NCBI RefSeq assembly: GCF_024139115.2
Contig: NC_085140.1
Coordinates: 317,071,259-317,135,258, forward strand
Direction: 5' to 3'
Length of the DNA: 64,000 nt
Origin: Armigeres subalbatus
Lineage: Eukaryota; Arthropoda; Insecta; Diptera; Culicidae
Part shown: positions 46,525-57,281 of the stretch, one piece after another
Numbering within the stretch: position 1 is the first letter of the stretch
Layout of the letters: each line of letters opens with the position of its first letter
Program-made: the position numbers and the translations under genes
Notes under the pieces: model-generated
What the model saw: only the letters and a program-made list of their open reading frames with translations
What the model was told of the DNA's origin: nothing
Database searches by the model: none

Positions 46525-47430
46525 CAATTTGACGCCACAATACACGGTTCGAGGCCACATCTCTCCATCCTCGATTGCGCCCCACGCTGGTCAAGTCATT
46601 CTGTACCTGGACAACCCGCCTCACTCACGGCGCTCCACGACTTCTTATACCTGCCGTATCAGAGGTGAGCACCATATTTGCAGGGTTGCCATCAAGTCAT
46701 TCTGTACCTGGACAACCCGCCTCACTCACGGCGCTCCACGACTTCTTATACCTGCCGTATCAGAGGTGAGCACCATATTTGCAGGGTTGCCATCCGGCAT
46801 ATTTGCAACATGCCCTGCCCATCGTACCCTTCTGGCGTTAACTACCTTTTGGATCTACGGCGAGAGCTGGACGAGTTCGTAATTCATCCTTCGCTGCCAC
46901 ACACCGCCAAAGACGGTCCTTAGCACTCGTCTCTTGAATACTCCAAGCGCTTGCAAATCCTTCCCGAGCATTGTCCAAGTTTCATGTCCGTAGAGGACTA
47001 CCGGTATGAGCGTTATGTACATTTGGTGCAGGTGTGAATCTTTTTTGACCGCAGTTTCTTCTGGAGCCCGTAGTAGTCCCGCGCCTTCGTATCTCACGAC
47101 TAAGATGATTCTCAGCCGCTAGTAAGGTAGTTATCCAAGGTAGACGAATTCATTGACCAACTCGAAAGTATCCCCGTTTATCGGACAACGCTTCCCAGGC
47201 GGGTCATATCGTGATCGGTTCCGCCCACTAGCATGTACTTTGTCTTCGGTGCATCACCATTGATGCTTCACGTTTCAGGCGAGTGTACAGTTCTGCCACC
47301 TTTGCAATTTTCGGCCAACAATGTCCATATCACTCGCGAAACAAATAAATTGACTGGATCTGTTGAAAATCGTATCCAGGCTCTCCGCATGAGACCTTTT
47401 ACCGCAATGTTGATCAACAGCAAAGTTTTC
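46525..47430 (-). mobile_element. RTE-type fragment with internal duplication
   Basis: On the minus strand 47097-46855 reads LIPVVLYGHETWTMLGKDLQ and VFKRRVLRTVFGGV, followed by ARRVRWAGHVANMP-like codons. Upstream, KTKYMLVGG lies near 47230 and VSRVIWTLL (the region of the ADD box) near 47340. Only the C-terminal half of the RT is left. It belongs to an RTE family different from the copies at 23960 and 51524. 45385-45430 upstream carries the ggacgtggcc tail word noted elsewhere. Confidence 0.7.
46591..46793 (+). repeat. exact 101-bp tandem duplication
   Basis: tcaagtcattctgtacctgg begins at 46591 and again at 46692, and the following sequence is identical through gggttgcca in both units by eye. 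It lies inside the RTE fragment and is not part of the family's normal structure, so it arose after insertion. Confidence 0.9.
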
Positions 47431-49245
47431 CTGCACAGTTGTGAAAAAATATACTTTTTTATTTTTTAAAATTTTTAACAATTCAATAAAAAAAAATCAG
47501 TGAGTGCAACGTGTTTTTGACGTACCCCATTTTGACGGATCAAAGTGACATTTCGAAAACTCAAATATCCTTCTATTTGATGCACTAACTTATTATGGTA
47601 GGTCAGTGTAAAAATGTATATAGAACTGTTTTATTTAGTTTGAAACTGTTTTTCTTTTAATACAATAGCGTGAATAAAAAAAATGTACACACTCAAATGC
47701 AGACATCAATTTAATTCGTCAAGATGACTCGTTTGATAAACAATACTATACATAGATCACTGGGTCTCCTAACAAAAGAACAGATGATACTTTAATATTT
47801 ACAAACATCGAAAGAAATGAAAAAATGATTGATTTGCTTACATATTTTTTGCTCTTCATATCATGTTGGATAATATTTACATTATTTGGTTATTTCAAGA
47901 AGTGAAAATGATGTCTAAATAGAATCATTGAATATGGTCTCAAATATTAAATCCGTTGAATTGCGATATTGCGAATCTTACAACTCCTTGTGGAACACGA
48001 AGGAATAAACCTAGAATAATTACGATGGCGATTTTCAAGATCTTAGACGAGATATCCCCAATAATTCATATACTTTTGCATACAATTTTTGGCATAGGCA
48101 GGCGCGTGACACAAATGTGAACCTTTTATACAGATACCACATTTTCATATGCCAATGTTTATACAGATTCTACAAGAATCTCATAGATACAGAACTGTAT
48201 GAAAACGCTAGTATTCGCTAGTTGAGAACCACTGCGCTAAAGCAATTGAGCCTGATCATGGCGTCTCATCTCTGGTTTTGCTCCTCGTTGACTCCGAACA
48301 TTGGCCGACTGTCTCGACACCTTGTAACATTCAATTCAGCCGGTTGTAAAGACACAGCACAAAGCGCAAAAAGATGCTACGGAATTGAGCCTCCAACCAA
48401 CCCGATATGGGGAGCAGTCCGGGGGATGACTGGGCAGGAGCGCTTAATCGGCTGGATCGTTTTCACCCATAACTTCCTTGCGCTTCTGCGCTGAAAAGCA
48501 TCCGCTTCGATGTAAGTTGATAAGGAACTCATACAGCACAGACCAAGAACCAACATTAAAAATTCATCATCGTAAAACATACAATTATGAAAATTAAACC
48601 ATTAATTTCCATTTAATTAATTGATATCGTATCATTAAATAATTATAAATAAATTAAAGTGATACGAGTTTGTGCACATACGAGTTCCCTCATTGAACAA
48701 CAGTACTGCCGCCGGAAGGTCGTCCAACACAACACAACGAGTGTTGTCGCAAGCTTTCGATCCTGTGTGGAGTGAGTGGCGCTTCCCTTTCTTCGGATAC
48801 ATTGCTGCAGCCAGCAAGTATCCTTAACAGGTATTCCATTTTGATTGGTAGGAGCTAGAAGATATGCTTTTTTGCTCATATCAAAGCTTAATTTATGCCT
48901 GGAAATGTGGCTCCCGTTTCAAAACAGCATGTGGTTGCTGCAAACAGCGAAACATTGAAACCAATTCGACAGATGGGGTAGAAAAAATTCTTGAATGAGC
49001 AAGCGACGAACCTTCTAATTACTATTCAATAGGCGTTCAATGATCAATTGAATGATACTTGAAGATGACATTTCTATGCTGTTATTGTTTTCATTTCCTT
49101 GATTAATATTACAGGTTAACCCTTTCAGAGCAGGCTCATTTAATTTGAAGAAAAATACGACAGTATCATTGGTAGACATAAATAAAAAATATTCTCAAAG
49201 CACAAAAAAAAAAGATGTAGATAATAGGGTTGCTGCTTCTTGAAT
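47431..49245. other. spacer with a lone hAT-type terminus
   Basis: Mostly AT-rich. gttgagaaccactg at 48221-48234 is the complement of the CAGTGGTTCTCAAC terminus found on many hAT elements. No partner end was seen at a sensible distance. The ORF at 48222-48494 is not recognised. Confidence 0.5.
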
Positions 49246-49420
49246 ACTGCGAGGTTTCTAAGCCAAGTTACCATTTTTTGCATTCGTATATCATGAGGCT
49301 AACACGATGATACTTTTATGTCCAGGGAGGTCGAGACAATTTCTGGCATCGGGAATCGAACCCAACCACCCTCAGCATGGTCTTGCTTTATAGCCGCGCG
49401 TCTTACCGCACGGCATAACA
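49246..49420 (-). mobile_element. Feilai SINE, truncated
   Basis: The complement matches 20219-20405: A-box-like gccgtgcggtaag, B box ggttcgattcc, then the body to cctcgcag. The tail and last third are missing. No TSD was recognised. Confidence 0.88.
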
Positions 49421-49664
49421 TGCTTTTATTATTGGAATAATGGAACAAATATCCTATGTAGATTACCTTGTACGACCTGGTTATGACAGATCTAATCTCT
49501 TGGGAATGCTATCTAACGGGTAATGGTTAGTCAGGAATCATTATCAGTGGTAGCGGGAGAAGCTACCACAATTGTGTGGAATACAAATTGATTCAATATA
49601 TTATATGATAAATGTATCACTTTCCGGCCGAACCAGCTGTGTTTTGCATGGCATGTATGAAATA

Positions 49665-50644
49665 GGGTAAGACGGTATAATATACCCCCTCTAAGGCAAA
49701 TCCTTGATTACTTTTTACTTTCCAACGCAATTTATGCAAACTTTGTGTTATTTGGTAGTCCAGGAAGTCGCAAATGCATTGCCTCTGAGTAGTCATATAA
49801 AAATATTACAGATTAATTAAAAGGTTACAAATCCTTATGTGCTTGACATTGAAAAACAAACAAAAGTCCATTTAAGCACAATTTCCATGTGATTTGGAAG
49901 CAACTGCTGCAAGCTCGCCGCGCTTATGTCCAGTTGGTAAGGGCATATCGTCCTGCCTGTCTACACTGGGGCGTTTTGACCAGTGAAACATATTTTTGAA
50001 AAACGTTACATTTTTGAAGATGGAAGCAATTTTATATCATACTAACAAAAGAAACCAGCTTTGCCCGGGTGATGCAAATGTCGAAATGAACTATTTGCAG
50101 CACCGCACTCTAGATCAATTTCCGTGCGTTTATTTTGTTTTCCTCAACAGATGATCCAAAATTGTAATCTAATGGTTTTTTTTACATTTCTCCTTTAAAT
50201 TGACCAACTTTTTGTATATATAAACCTTGCGGATCCCAAAACGAACCGATGAGGGAAAAAATATTGCAGATCGGTCAACCCGTTCGCAAGTTAAATCGTC
50301 AGGAAGGAAGTCTCAACTCATTTTTATTATATAGAAGATTAACTTCTGAGAAAAGTTATTTTGATGCCCAACTGAGTGTTTCAGTGCAAGTTTTGCGGAC
50401 AGTATGCTAGCGTCGCTCCAGAATGTTAAGAAAACAAACATTAAAAGTTACATCAAAACTGTAACTTTTTGTATTTTGCAAATATTTTCATTATGCAGTA
50501 CAAAAATACTTCCACATTTACATAGTATGATGGTTTTACAAATATTTATAGGTATCAATTGTTTTGGACTCTTAGTTAATTATAGTTTTCTAGAAATTAA
50601 AGGGGGCGTTTTGGCCAGGTGGGGCGCATTATACCGTCTTACCC
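49665..50644. mobile_element. TA-flanked TIR element, 980 bp
   Basis: GGGTAAGACGGTATAAT at the left and its complement at the right are followed by imperfectly paired atacccc/ggggcgc. TA lies at 49663-49664 and 50645-50646. The interior has no long ORF, so it is non-autonomous. The end resembles in layout, but not in sequence, the MITE at 42681. Confidence 0.8.
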
Positions 50645-50811
50645 TACCAATCAAAAGTCACTCAACACATAGCGAATAATTATTTAATAGTTGTATAAAA
50701 AAGATTGAACAGAAAATTGAGGTTCATATAATTTCTGTTCCATATTTCGACAATTTTATATGATGTAGTCGAAAGGTTGAAAAAGTGAGAGAATGACCGT
50801 TTGACCCAAAA

Positions 50812-51032
50812 TTAATCGGCCGAAAGCCATTTGGCCAAAGGCCACTAGGCCGACAGTCGTTGAATGGTTGAATATATCATTTGGCCGAATAAACAATCAT
50901 GCCGAAACCCATCTTGCCGTTTTGCCGAAATGGTCATTTGATCGAAAGTGCATTTTTGCCGAATGGCCGAATCTGTCGTTTGACCGAACGGTCTTTTGGC
51001 CGAAATAGTTGTTTGACAAAAATGTTGTTTGA
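50812..51032. repeat. degenerate ggccgaa minisatellite, about 20-bp unit
   Basis: ggccgaaagccatttggcc-like units run for about 220 bp, alternating with gtcgtttgaccga variants. It is the same family as 17820-18560. Confidence 0.75.
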
Positions 51033-51523
51033 CGTCTCAAAGTTTGATAAGTATGATATTATTCCAAGACAAATTTTCATTGAGTACGGAATGAAAGAAA
51101 ATTGCTCATACCTTAGTTCACACGCAAACAGTGTTGCGAAATGTAATTTCGATGTCATGGGACTAATTTGCTTATAATTAACAGATGTGTTTTGTTATAA
51201 ACAGTAAACAGGATTCTTAAACTTTTTCTAATTTGGCATTACTCTAAATCTGAAATTGGCGTCGTGAGAACCGAATAAGTGTCAATAATGTCATGACATT
51301 CCGTGTCATTTTTTGCTCATACTTTGATCCAAATCGAAAGGTTTTCGTTGAACATTTCGTTTACTGGTTTTTATAATGGGCCGTGAAACATTTTTTTTCT
51401 AACAAACCAACAGTGGAATTGCAACGACACCGATTGAAGAACGAACTAGCCAATCAGATGGGCACAGCAGTTACACAGTTCCGTGGGACAGATCCTTTGT
51501 TCCGGCACCGGATATCCTAATTG

Positions 51524-51598
51524 GGGGCAGCAGGGACTATGTCCAAGGGCTTGACGATCCCTCCCCAGGCCATCTGCGAGTTGTGGCGCCTGCCTAGG
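51524..51598 (+). ncRNA. candidate HDV-like ribozyme at RTE 5' end
   Basis: With the first element base as 1, pairings fit the HDV-type double pseudoknot: P1 1-4 with 40-43 (GGGG/CCCC), P2 7-11 with 66-70 (GCAGG/CCTGC), a 3-bp P3 24-26 with 36-38 (GGG/CCC), P4 47-49 with 61-63 (CCA/TGG), and C64 in the position of the catalytic C. P1 is short and the joining region before P2 has only two bases, so this copy may be degenerate. HDV-like ribozymes at LINE 5' ends are known in R2 and in mosquito RTE elements. Confidence 0.4.
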
Positions 51599-51660
51599 AT
51601 GTGGTGGGGTTTGACAGTGGGCCCTGTTAAACCTCTATAAAAAGCTGCATGTATCCGCAA

Positions 51661-52360
51661 TAGACTGGCCCAGGAAAGAAAAAGTTGTCTAATTCCACGG
51701 GGCACCCCCCAGGATTGTATCTTCGGGTGAGAAAATCAATCTCTGAAAATTTCAGCTCAATCGCTTGTTGCATAAGCTGGCGCATTCGATTTGAAGTTTG
51801 TATGGGGATTTCAGCCAAAATGTATAGGAAAATACACCTCCGTCACTCATTTGATCTGGAAATTGGTTCTGATTGCTCGATTGACCTCAGAATTGCAAAA
51901 ACGGCAGTTGGTATGCTACAGAACAATTTCACAGAACATTGTATGATGATTAAATGAACTTTTATATAGGTTTCGGCTGATGCGATTCGATCAAAAAACC
52001 CAAAAATACACAAATCAGCTCCTAATAAATCAGCCGAAAATTATATAAAAGTTCATTTAATCATCATGCAATGTTCTGTGAAATTGTTCTGTAGCATACC
52101 AACTGCCGTTTTGCAATTCTGAGGTCAATCGAGCAATCAGAACCAATTTCCAGATCGAATGAGTGACGGAGGTGTATTTTCCTATACATTTTGGCTGAAA
52201 TCCCCATACAAACTTCAAATCAAATGCGCCAGCTTATGCAACAAGCGATTGAGCTGAAATTTTCAGAGATTGATTTTCTCACCCAAAGACACAATTCTGG
52301 GGGGTGCCCCGTGGAATTCGACAACATTTTTTTCTCCCCATAGTAATCTGGGCCAGTCTA
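51661..52360. mobile_element. 700-bp foldback element with 8-bp TSD
   Basis: ATCCGCAA flanks at 51653-51660 and 52361-52368. The ends are tagactggcccag and its complement. The arms of about 310 bp are nearly perfect complements around a spacer near 51970-52040. The related RTE leader at 34770-34800 lacks this insert (catgtgtccccaagcaggcc), which is an empty-site comparison within the window. Confidence 0.95.
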
Positions 52361-53138
52361 ATCCGCAAGTAGGCTCCGCCAAAGCGACCGTGTGCCGCTC
52401 AAAGCGCACAAGCCCAAGTCCTGGTGTTAGGTGGGACGCTAAACAGCCTTGACACGACGGCCCTCCGATGAGACAGGAGGTTTGCGCAGGCCCAATAAGC
52501 CGCCTTTAAAAAGAACTATTACGAATGACATAGAAGATAATACGACTCGATACAATCGGCAACGACCTAGGCGACGAACAAAGGATCACGATTGGAAGCT
52601 TGGGACATGGAACTGCAAGTCGCTAGGCTTTGCAGGTTGCGACAGGATAATCTAAGATGAATTACATCCCCGCAACTTCGATGTCGTAGCGCTGCAGGAA
52701 ATCTGCTGGACAGGACAGAAAGTGTGGAAAAGCGGGCATCGAGCGGCTACCTTCTACCAAAGCTGTGGCACCACCAACGAGCTGGGAACCGGCTTCATAG
52801 TGCTGGGAAAGATGCGCCAACGCGTGATTGGGTGGCAGCCAATCAACGCAAGGATGTGCAAGCTGAGGATAAAATGCCGTTTCTTCAACTATAGCATCAT
52901 CAACGTGCACTGCCTACACGAAGGGAGATCCGACGACGAGAAAGAAGCGTTTTATGCGCAGCTGGAGCAGACATACGATGGATGCCCACTGCGGGACGTC
53001 AAAATCGTCATCGGTGACATGAACGCTCAGGTAGGAAGGGAGGAAATGTATCGGACCAGATAGTCTGCATACCGTATCGAACGACAACGGCCAACGATGT
53101 ATAAACTTTGCAGCCTCCCGCGGAATGGTAGTTCGAAG

Positions 53139-53998
53139 CAGAGTTTTAAATATTCGAATATTTTTTATGAAGCCCATCGGCCTTCTTTGCAAGGATGTTA
53201 TCGATCATTTAGGAATCTGCCTTCGATCATTTAGTAGTTTGTCAATAACTCATTCCAGAGGCTAAATTTCAAAATGTGTTGTATGGTGGACTTCTAGTGC
53301 AAAGGTTTATCTACAACTCTGCCTAACAGTTCGTTGTTTGAATTTCACTAGTAACAGAGCTATAGCGCTAGTAGCAGTATCTTAGACTAAATGATTGCAT
53401 ATTTTGTTATCATTTAGTATTAGTATAGCAACTAGCACCGTAACTCCTTTAGCAGTGGAATTCGGACATCGACCTGTTCAGGAGAGTTGTAGAAAAACCT
53501 TCGCACTAAAAGTCCACCATACAACACATTTTGAAATTTAGCCTCTGGAATGAGTTATTGACAAACTACTAAATGATCGAACGCAGATTACTAAATGATC
53601 GATAACATCCTTGCTTCTTTGTCACTTAACTTCTAAACATATTCATATTCGGCCCTGCACCGTCAATTTTCGAAATGAATATGGGTCATTGAATATTCAT
53701 TAGAATTTCACAAATAATTAAATAATCGTGAAACTGAACACATGTTTGATGATTTAAATCAATACACGCATAGATTTAATCCCGACGTTCAATTAAAGGG
53801 CTTTTCAGCAGCAAATGTCAGTATAATCAAGGCTAATTATGTTTTTTTCGCGGGCAGTTACCATACCCAATGATAATCAATTGAATGAATCTATGAAGAA
53901 GTAAACTGAGAAAGTCATTCTATGTTTTGAATGATCAAAACACGATTTTCAAAACTCGGAGCGAATGTGCTTCATGAAAGTGAATATTTTATGCTCTG
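53139..53998. mobile_element. hAT-like MITE with 8-bp TSD, itself interrupted
   Basis: The ends are CAGAGTTTTAAATATTC and the complement of a right end CAGAGCATAAAATATTC. The flanks GTTCGAAG (53131-53138) and GTCCGAAG (53999-54006) differ by one base. The RTE protein reads ..MVVRS before and TFFPRKNIHKATW after, showing that sequence of the element is extra. About 430 bp remain once the inner foldback is removed. A diverged relative lies at 61820-61925. Confidence 0.85.
53190..53613. mobile_element. foldback MITE, 424 bp, 8-bp TSD (family FB-1, copy 2)
   Basis: CAAGGATGTTA ends with CTTCTTTG at 53182-53189 and 53614-53621. It matches 41041-41466 along its whole length (for example atggtggacttctagtgc and gacaaactactaaatgatcg). 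It is the innermost layer of the nest. Confidence 0.93.
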
Positions 53999-56900
53999 GT
54001 CCGAAGCACTTTTTTCCCCCGCAAGAATATCCACAAGGCCACATGGAAATCACCTAATCAAGTAACGGAAAACCAAATCGACCACGTTCTAATCGACGGT
54101 AAATTCTTCTCCGACATCACGAACGTACGCACTTACCGCAGTGCGAATATTGAATCCGACCACTACCTCGTTGCAGTATGTCTGCGCTCAAAACTCTCTA
54201 CGGTGATCAACACGCGTCGGAGGCGTCCGCCGCGGCTAAACATTGGGCGGCTGCAAGATGGTAGACTAGCCCAAGACTACGCGCGGCAGCTGGAAGCGGC
54301 ACACCCAGCGGAAGTGCAGTTAGGCGCAGCATCTCTTGAAGATGGCTGGAGAGATATTCGATCCGCTATTGGAAGCACCGCAACCGCTGCACTAGGCACG
54401 GTGGTCCCGGATCAGAGAAACGACTGGTATGACGGCGAATGTGAGCAGTTAGTTGAGGAGAAGAATGCAGCATGGGCGAGATTGCTGCAACACCGCACAA
54501 GGGCGAACGAGGCACGATACAAACGGGCGCGGAACAGACAAAACTCGATTTTCCGGTGGAAAAAGCGCCAGCAGGAAGATCGAGACCGTGAGGAGACGGA
54601 GGAACTGTACCGCGCTAATAATGCACGAAAGTTCTATGAGAAGTTGAACCGTTCACGTAAGGCCACGATATGTGTAAGGACATAAACGGGCACCTTCTTA
54701 CAAAAGAGCGTGAGTACTACGGCGGCAGCACTACGAAGAGCACCTGAATGGCGATATGGCAGACAACGGTGGCGGTATGGTAATGAACCTAGGAGCACGC
54801 GCGCAGGACATGCGACTTCCGGCTCCGAATCTCCAGGAAATCCAGGAGGAGATCGGCCGGCTGAAAAACAACAAAGCCCCTGGAGTTGACCAACTACCAA
54901 GAGAGCTGTTTAAACACGGTGGTGAGGCACTGGCTAGAGCGCTGCACTGGGTGATTACCAAGGTTTTGGAGGATGAGGTTCTGCCGCAGGAGTGGATGGA
55001 AGGTGTCGTGTGTCCCATCTACAAAAAGGGCGATAAGCTGGATTGTAGCAACTACCGCGCAATCACATTGCTGAACGCCGCCTACAAGGTACTCTCCCAA
55101 ATTTTATGCCGCCGACTAACACCAATTGCAAGAGAGTTCGTGGGGCAGTACCAGGCGGGATTTATGGGTGAACGCTCTACCACAGACCAGGTGTTCGCCA
55201 TACGTCAGGTATTGCAGAAATGCCGCGAATGCAACGTGCCCACACATCATCTATTTATCGACTTCAAAGCCGCATATGATACAATCGATCGGGACCAGCT
55301 ATGGCAGCTAATGCACGAAAACGGATTTCCGGATAAACTGATACGACGATGGATCGGGTGATGTGCGTAGTTCGAGTTTCAGGGGCATTCTCGAGTCCCT
55401 TCGAAATGCGTAGAGGGTTACGGCAAGGTGATGGTCTTTCGTGTCTGCTATTCAACATCGCTTTGGAGGGAGTAATACGAAGGGCAGGGATTGACACGAG
55501 TGGTACGATTTTCACGAAGTCCGTCCAGTTATTTGGTTTCGCCGACGACATTGATATCATGGCACGTAACTTTGAGAGGATGGAGGAAGCCTACATCAGA
55601 CTGAAAAGCGAAGCTAAACGGATTGGACTAGTCATCAACACGTCGAAGACGAAGTACATGATAGGAAGAGGCTCAAGAGAGGTCAATGTAAGCCAACCAC
55701 CACGAGTTTCTAGCGGTGGTGACGAAATCGAGGTGGTTGAAGAATTCGTGTACTTGGCGCATAGTGGCTGGAAATCGTACGTACTTTGGACTCCGCAAGA
55801 CGCTCCGATCGAATAGAGTTCGCCGCCGTACCACACTGACTATCTACAAAACGCTTATAAGACCGGTAGTTCTCTACGGACACGAGACCTGGACGATGCT
55901 CGTGGAGGACCAACGCGCACTGGGAGTTTTGAAAGGAAAGTGTTGCGTACCATCTATGGTGGGGGGCAGATGGCGGTACGAGGAGGAGGCGAATGAACCA
56001 CGAGTTTCATCAGCTGTTGGTAGAACCATCCATCGTAGAACCATCCAAAATCAGGAGACTGCGGTGGGACGGACACGTAGCCAGAATGTCGGACAGTAAT
56101 CCGATGAAAATATATCTCGACAACGATCCGACGAGAACAAGAAGACGAGGTGCACAGCGAGCAAGGTGGATCGATTAAGTGGAAGACGATTTGCGGACCC
56201 TCCGCAGACTGCGTGGTTGGCGAAGTGCAGCCATGGAGAAGTCTTTTACGTGCAGCACAGGCCACTCCGGCCTTAGTCTGATAATAATAATAATAATAAT
56301 AATAATATCCTAATTGCAGTACTCCTATCGGTTGGTGAGTACAGAAAACATACTTAACCAGGAAATTTTGCCACAGTACTTGGAAACCGTGGAGAACATT
56401 GAGGAGCTGCAGTTGTGTATTCGGCTGCAGTGGCTGCTGTAAGGACGTTGGGATTGCGAACGAGCTTGCAAGATGAGAGTGATAGACGCTCACGCCCCAA
56501 AGTACAAACACTCGCGAGGATGCGACGTCTAGAGGCCCGCATCTTCACATTGCGGTCAAAGATTGGTCGATTAACACAGTACGAGCAGGGGAATCGATCA
56601 ACGAGGCTAGTTCGGAATGTTGCTGAAATTGTAAATCCCTCATAGCTCTGTGATTTCACCGAGGCGAACATAACTGACATCATCGACACCCATTTACAGC
56701 GGTTGATAAACGATTGTGACGTTATGAAGAATATTCAAAGAATAAGGAGCAAAACCGAATGTTCAACATCAACGAAAGGGAGTTCTACAACCACATCCGA
56801 AATGACAAAGTCGACTTTGGCGAAGGCTAAAGATTGGAGAAATCACGCAGTTTTGGTCCAATCTGTCCCGTCCCGTCATACACAAAGGCGATGGGGTGTG

Positions 56901-57018
56901 GATGGCAGAAGAAGAGCGATATTGTGGTGGAATTGGAGACATGACCGCTATCAACGTGGCCGCCCAAGACATACGTGAGGCCACACGGTATATCAGGAAT
57001 TGGACTGCACCAGGAGAC

Positions 57019-57281
57019 CCTCCTTAGCCCAGCGATAAGATGCGCGGCTGTAAAGCAAGGCCATGCTGAGGGTGGCTGGGTTCCATTCCCGGTTGCGATC
57101 TAGGCAATTTTCTGGTTGGAAATTGTCTCGACTTCTCTGGGCATCAACGTATTATCATGCTAGCAGCAATTGTAACTTGGCTTAGAAACCTCGCAGTTAA
57201 TAACTGTGGAAGTGCTTAATGAACAATTAGCTGCGAGGCGGCAATTTCACAGTGGGGGATGTAATACCAATGAAGAAGAAG
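57019..57281 (+). mobile_element. Feilai SINE inside the R2/R4-type element
   Basis: cctccttagcccagcgataag head, B box variant ggttccattcc (about 57079), body, and a tgaagaagaag tail. The flanking LINE codons (..NWTAPG and DFVNL..) resume around it. The TSD is not clean; ggac/gagac may be its remains. Confidence 0.9.

Larger units (their letters stand above)
52449..56281 (+). pseudogene. RTE ORF: APE endonuclease plus RT, interrupted
   Basis: Block 1 (52449-53063): LGTWNCKSL, then after a TAA near 52655 VVALQEICWTG, INVHCLHEG and IVIGDMNAQVG, the APE half. The hAT-like insert sits at 53139-53998. Coding resumes with ENQIDHVLIDG (54070) and SDHYLVAV (54160). RT blocks: 54203-54685, 54756-55361 (SNYRAITL, QAGFMGERSTTDQV, FIDFKAAYDTIDR) and, after a short deletion at about 55345, 55349-55816 (GLRQGDGLSCLLFN and FADDIDIMAR). 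C-terminal RRLRWDGHVARM and RARWID are followed by a TAA instead of Gln near 56176. The final stop is at about 56279-56281. The catalytic FADD is intact here, unlike in the copy at 23960. Confidence 0.9.
51524..56304 (+). mobile_element. RTE-clade LINE, full-length, with 12-bp TSD
   Basis: ATATCCTAATTG at 51512-51523 and 56305-56316 brackets the element. It runs from a 5' leader beginning GGGGCAGCAGG to an (ata)n tail of about 27 bp at 56281. Subtracting the two internal insertions (700 and 860 bp) leaves about 3.2 kb, normal for RTE. Inserted into the R2/R4-type element in the same orientation. Confidence 0.95.

Noticed and set aside
46529..46923. plus-strand ORFs with repeated peptide
   Set aside because: They are antisense to an RTE fragment and merely reflect its 101-bp duplication.
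55954..56511. 185-residue minus-strand ORF
   Set aside because: It crosses the RTE tail and the R2/R4-type sequence antisense; poly-Tyr comes from the (ata)n tail.
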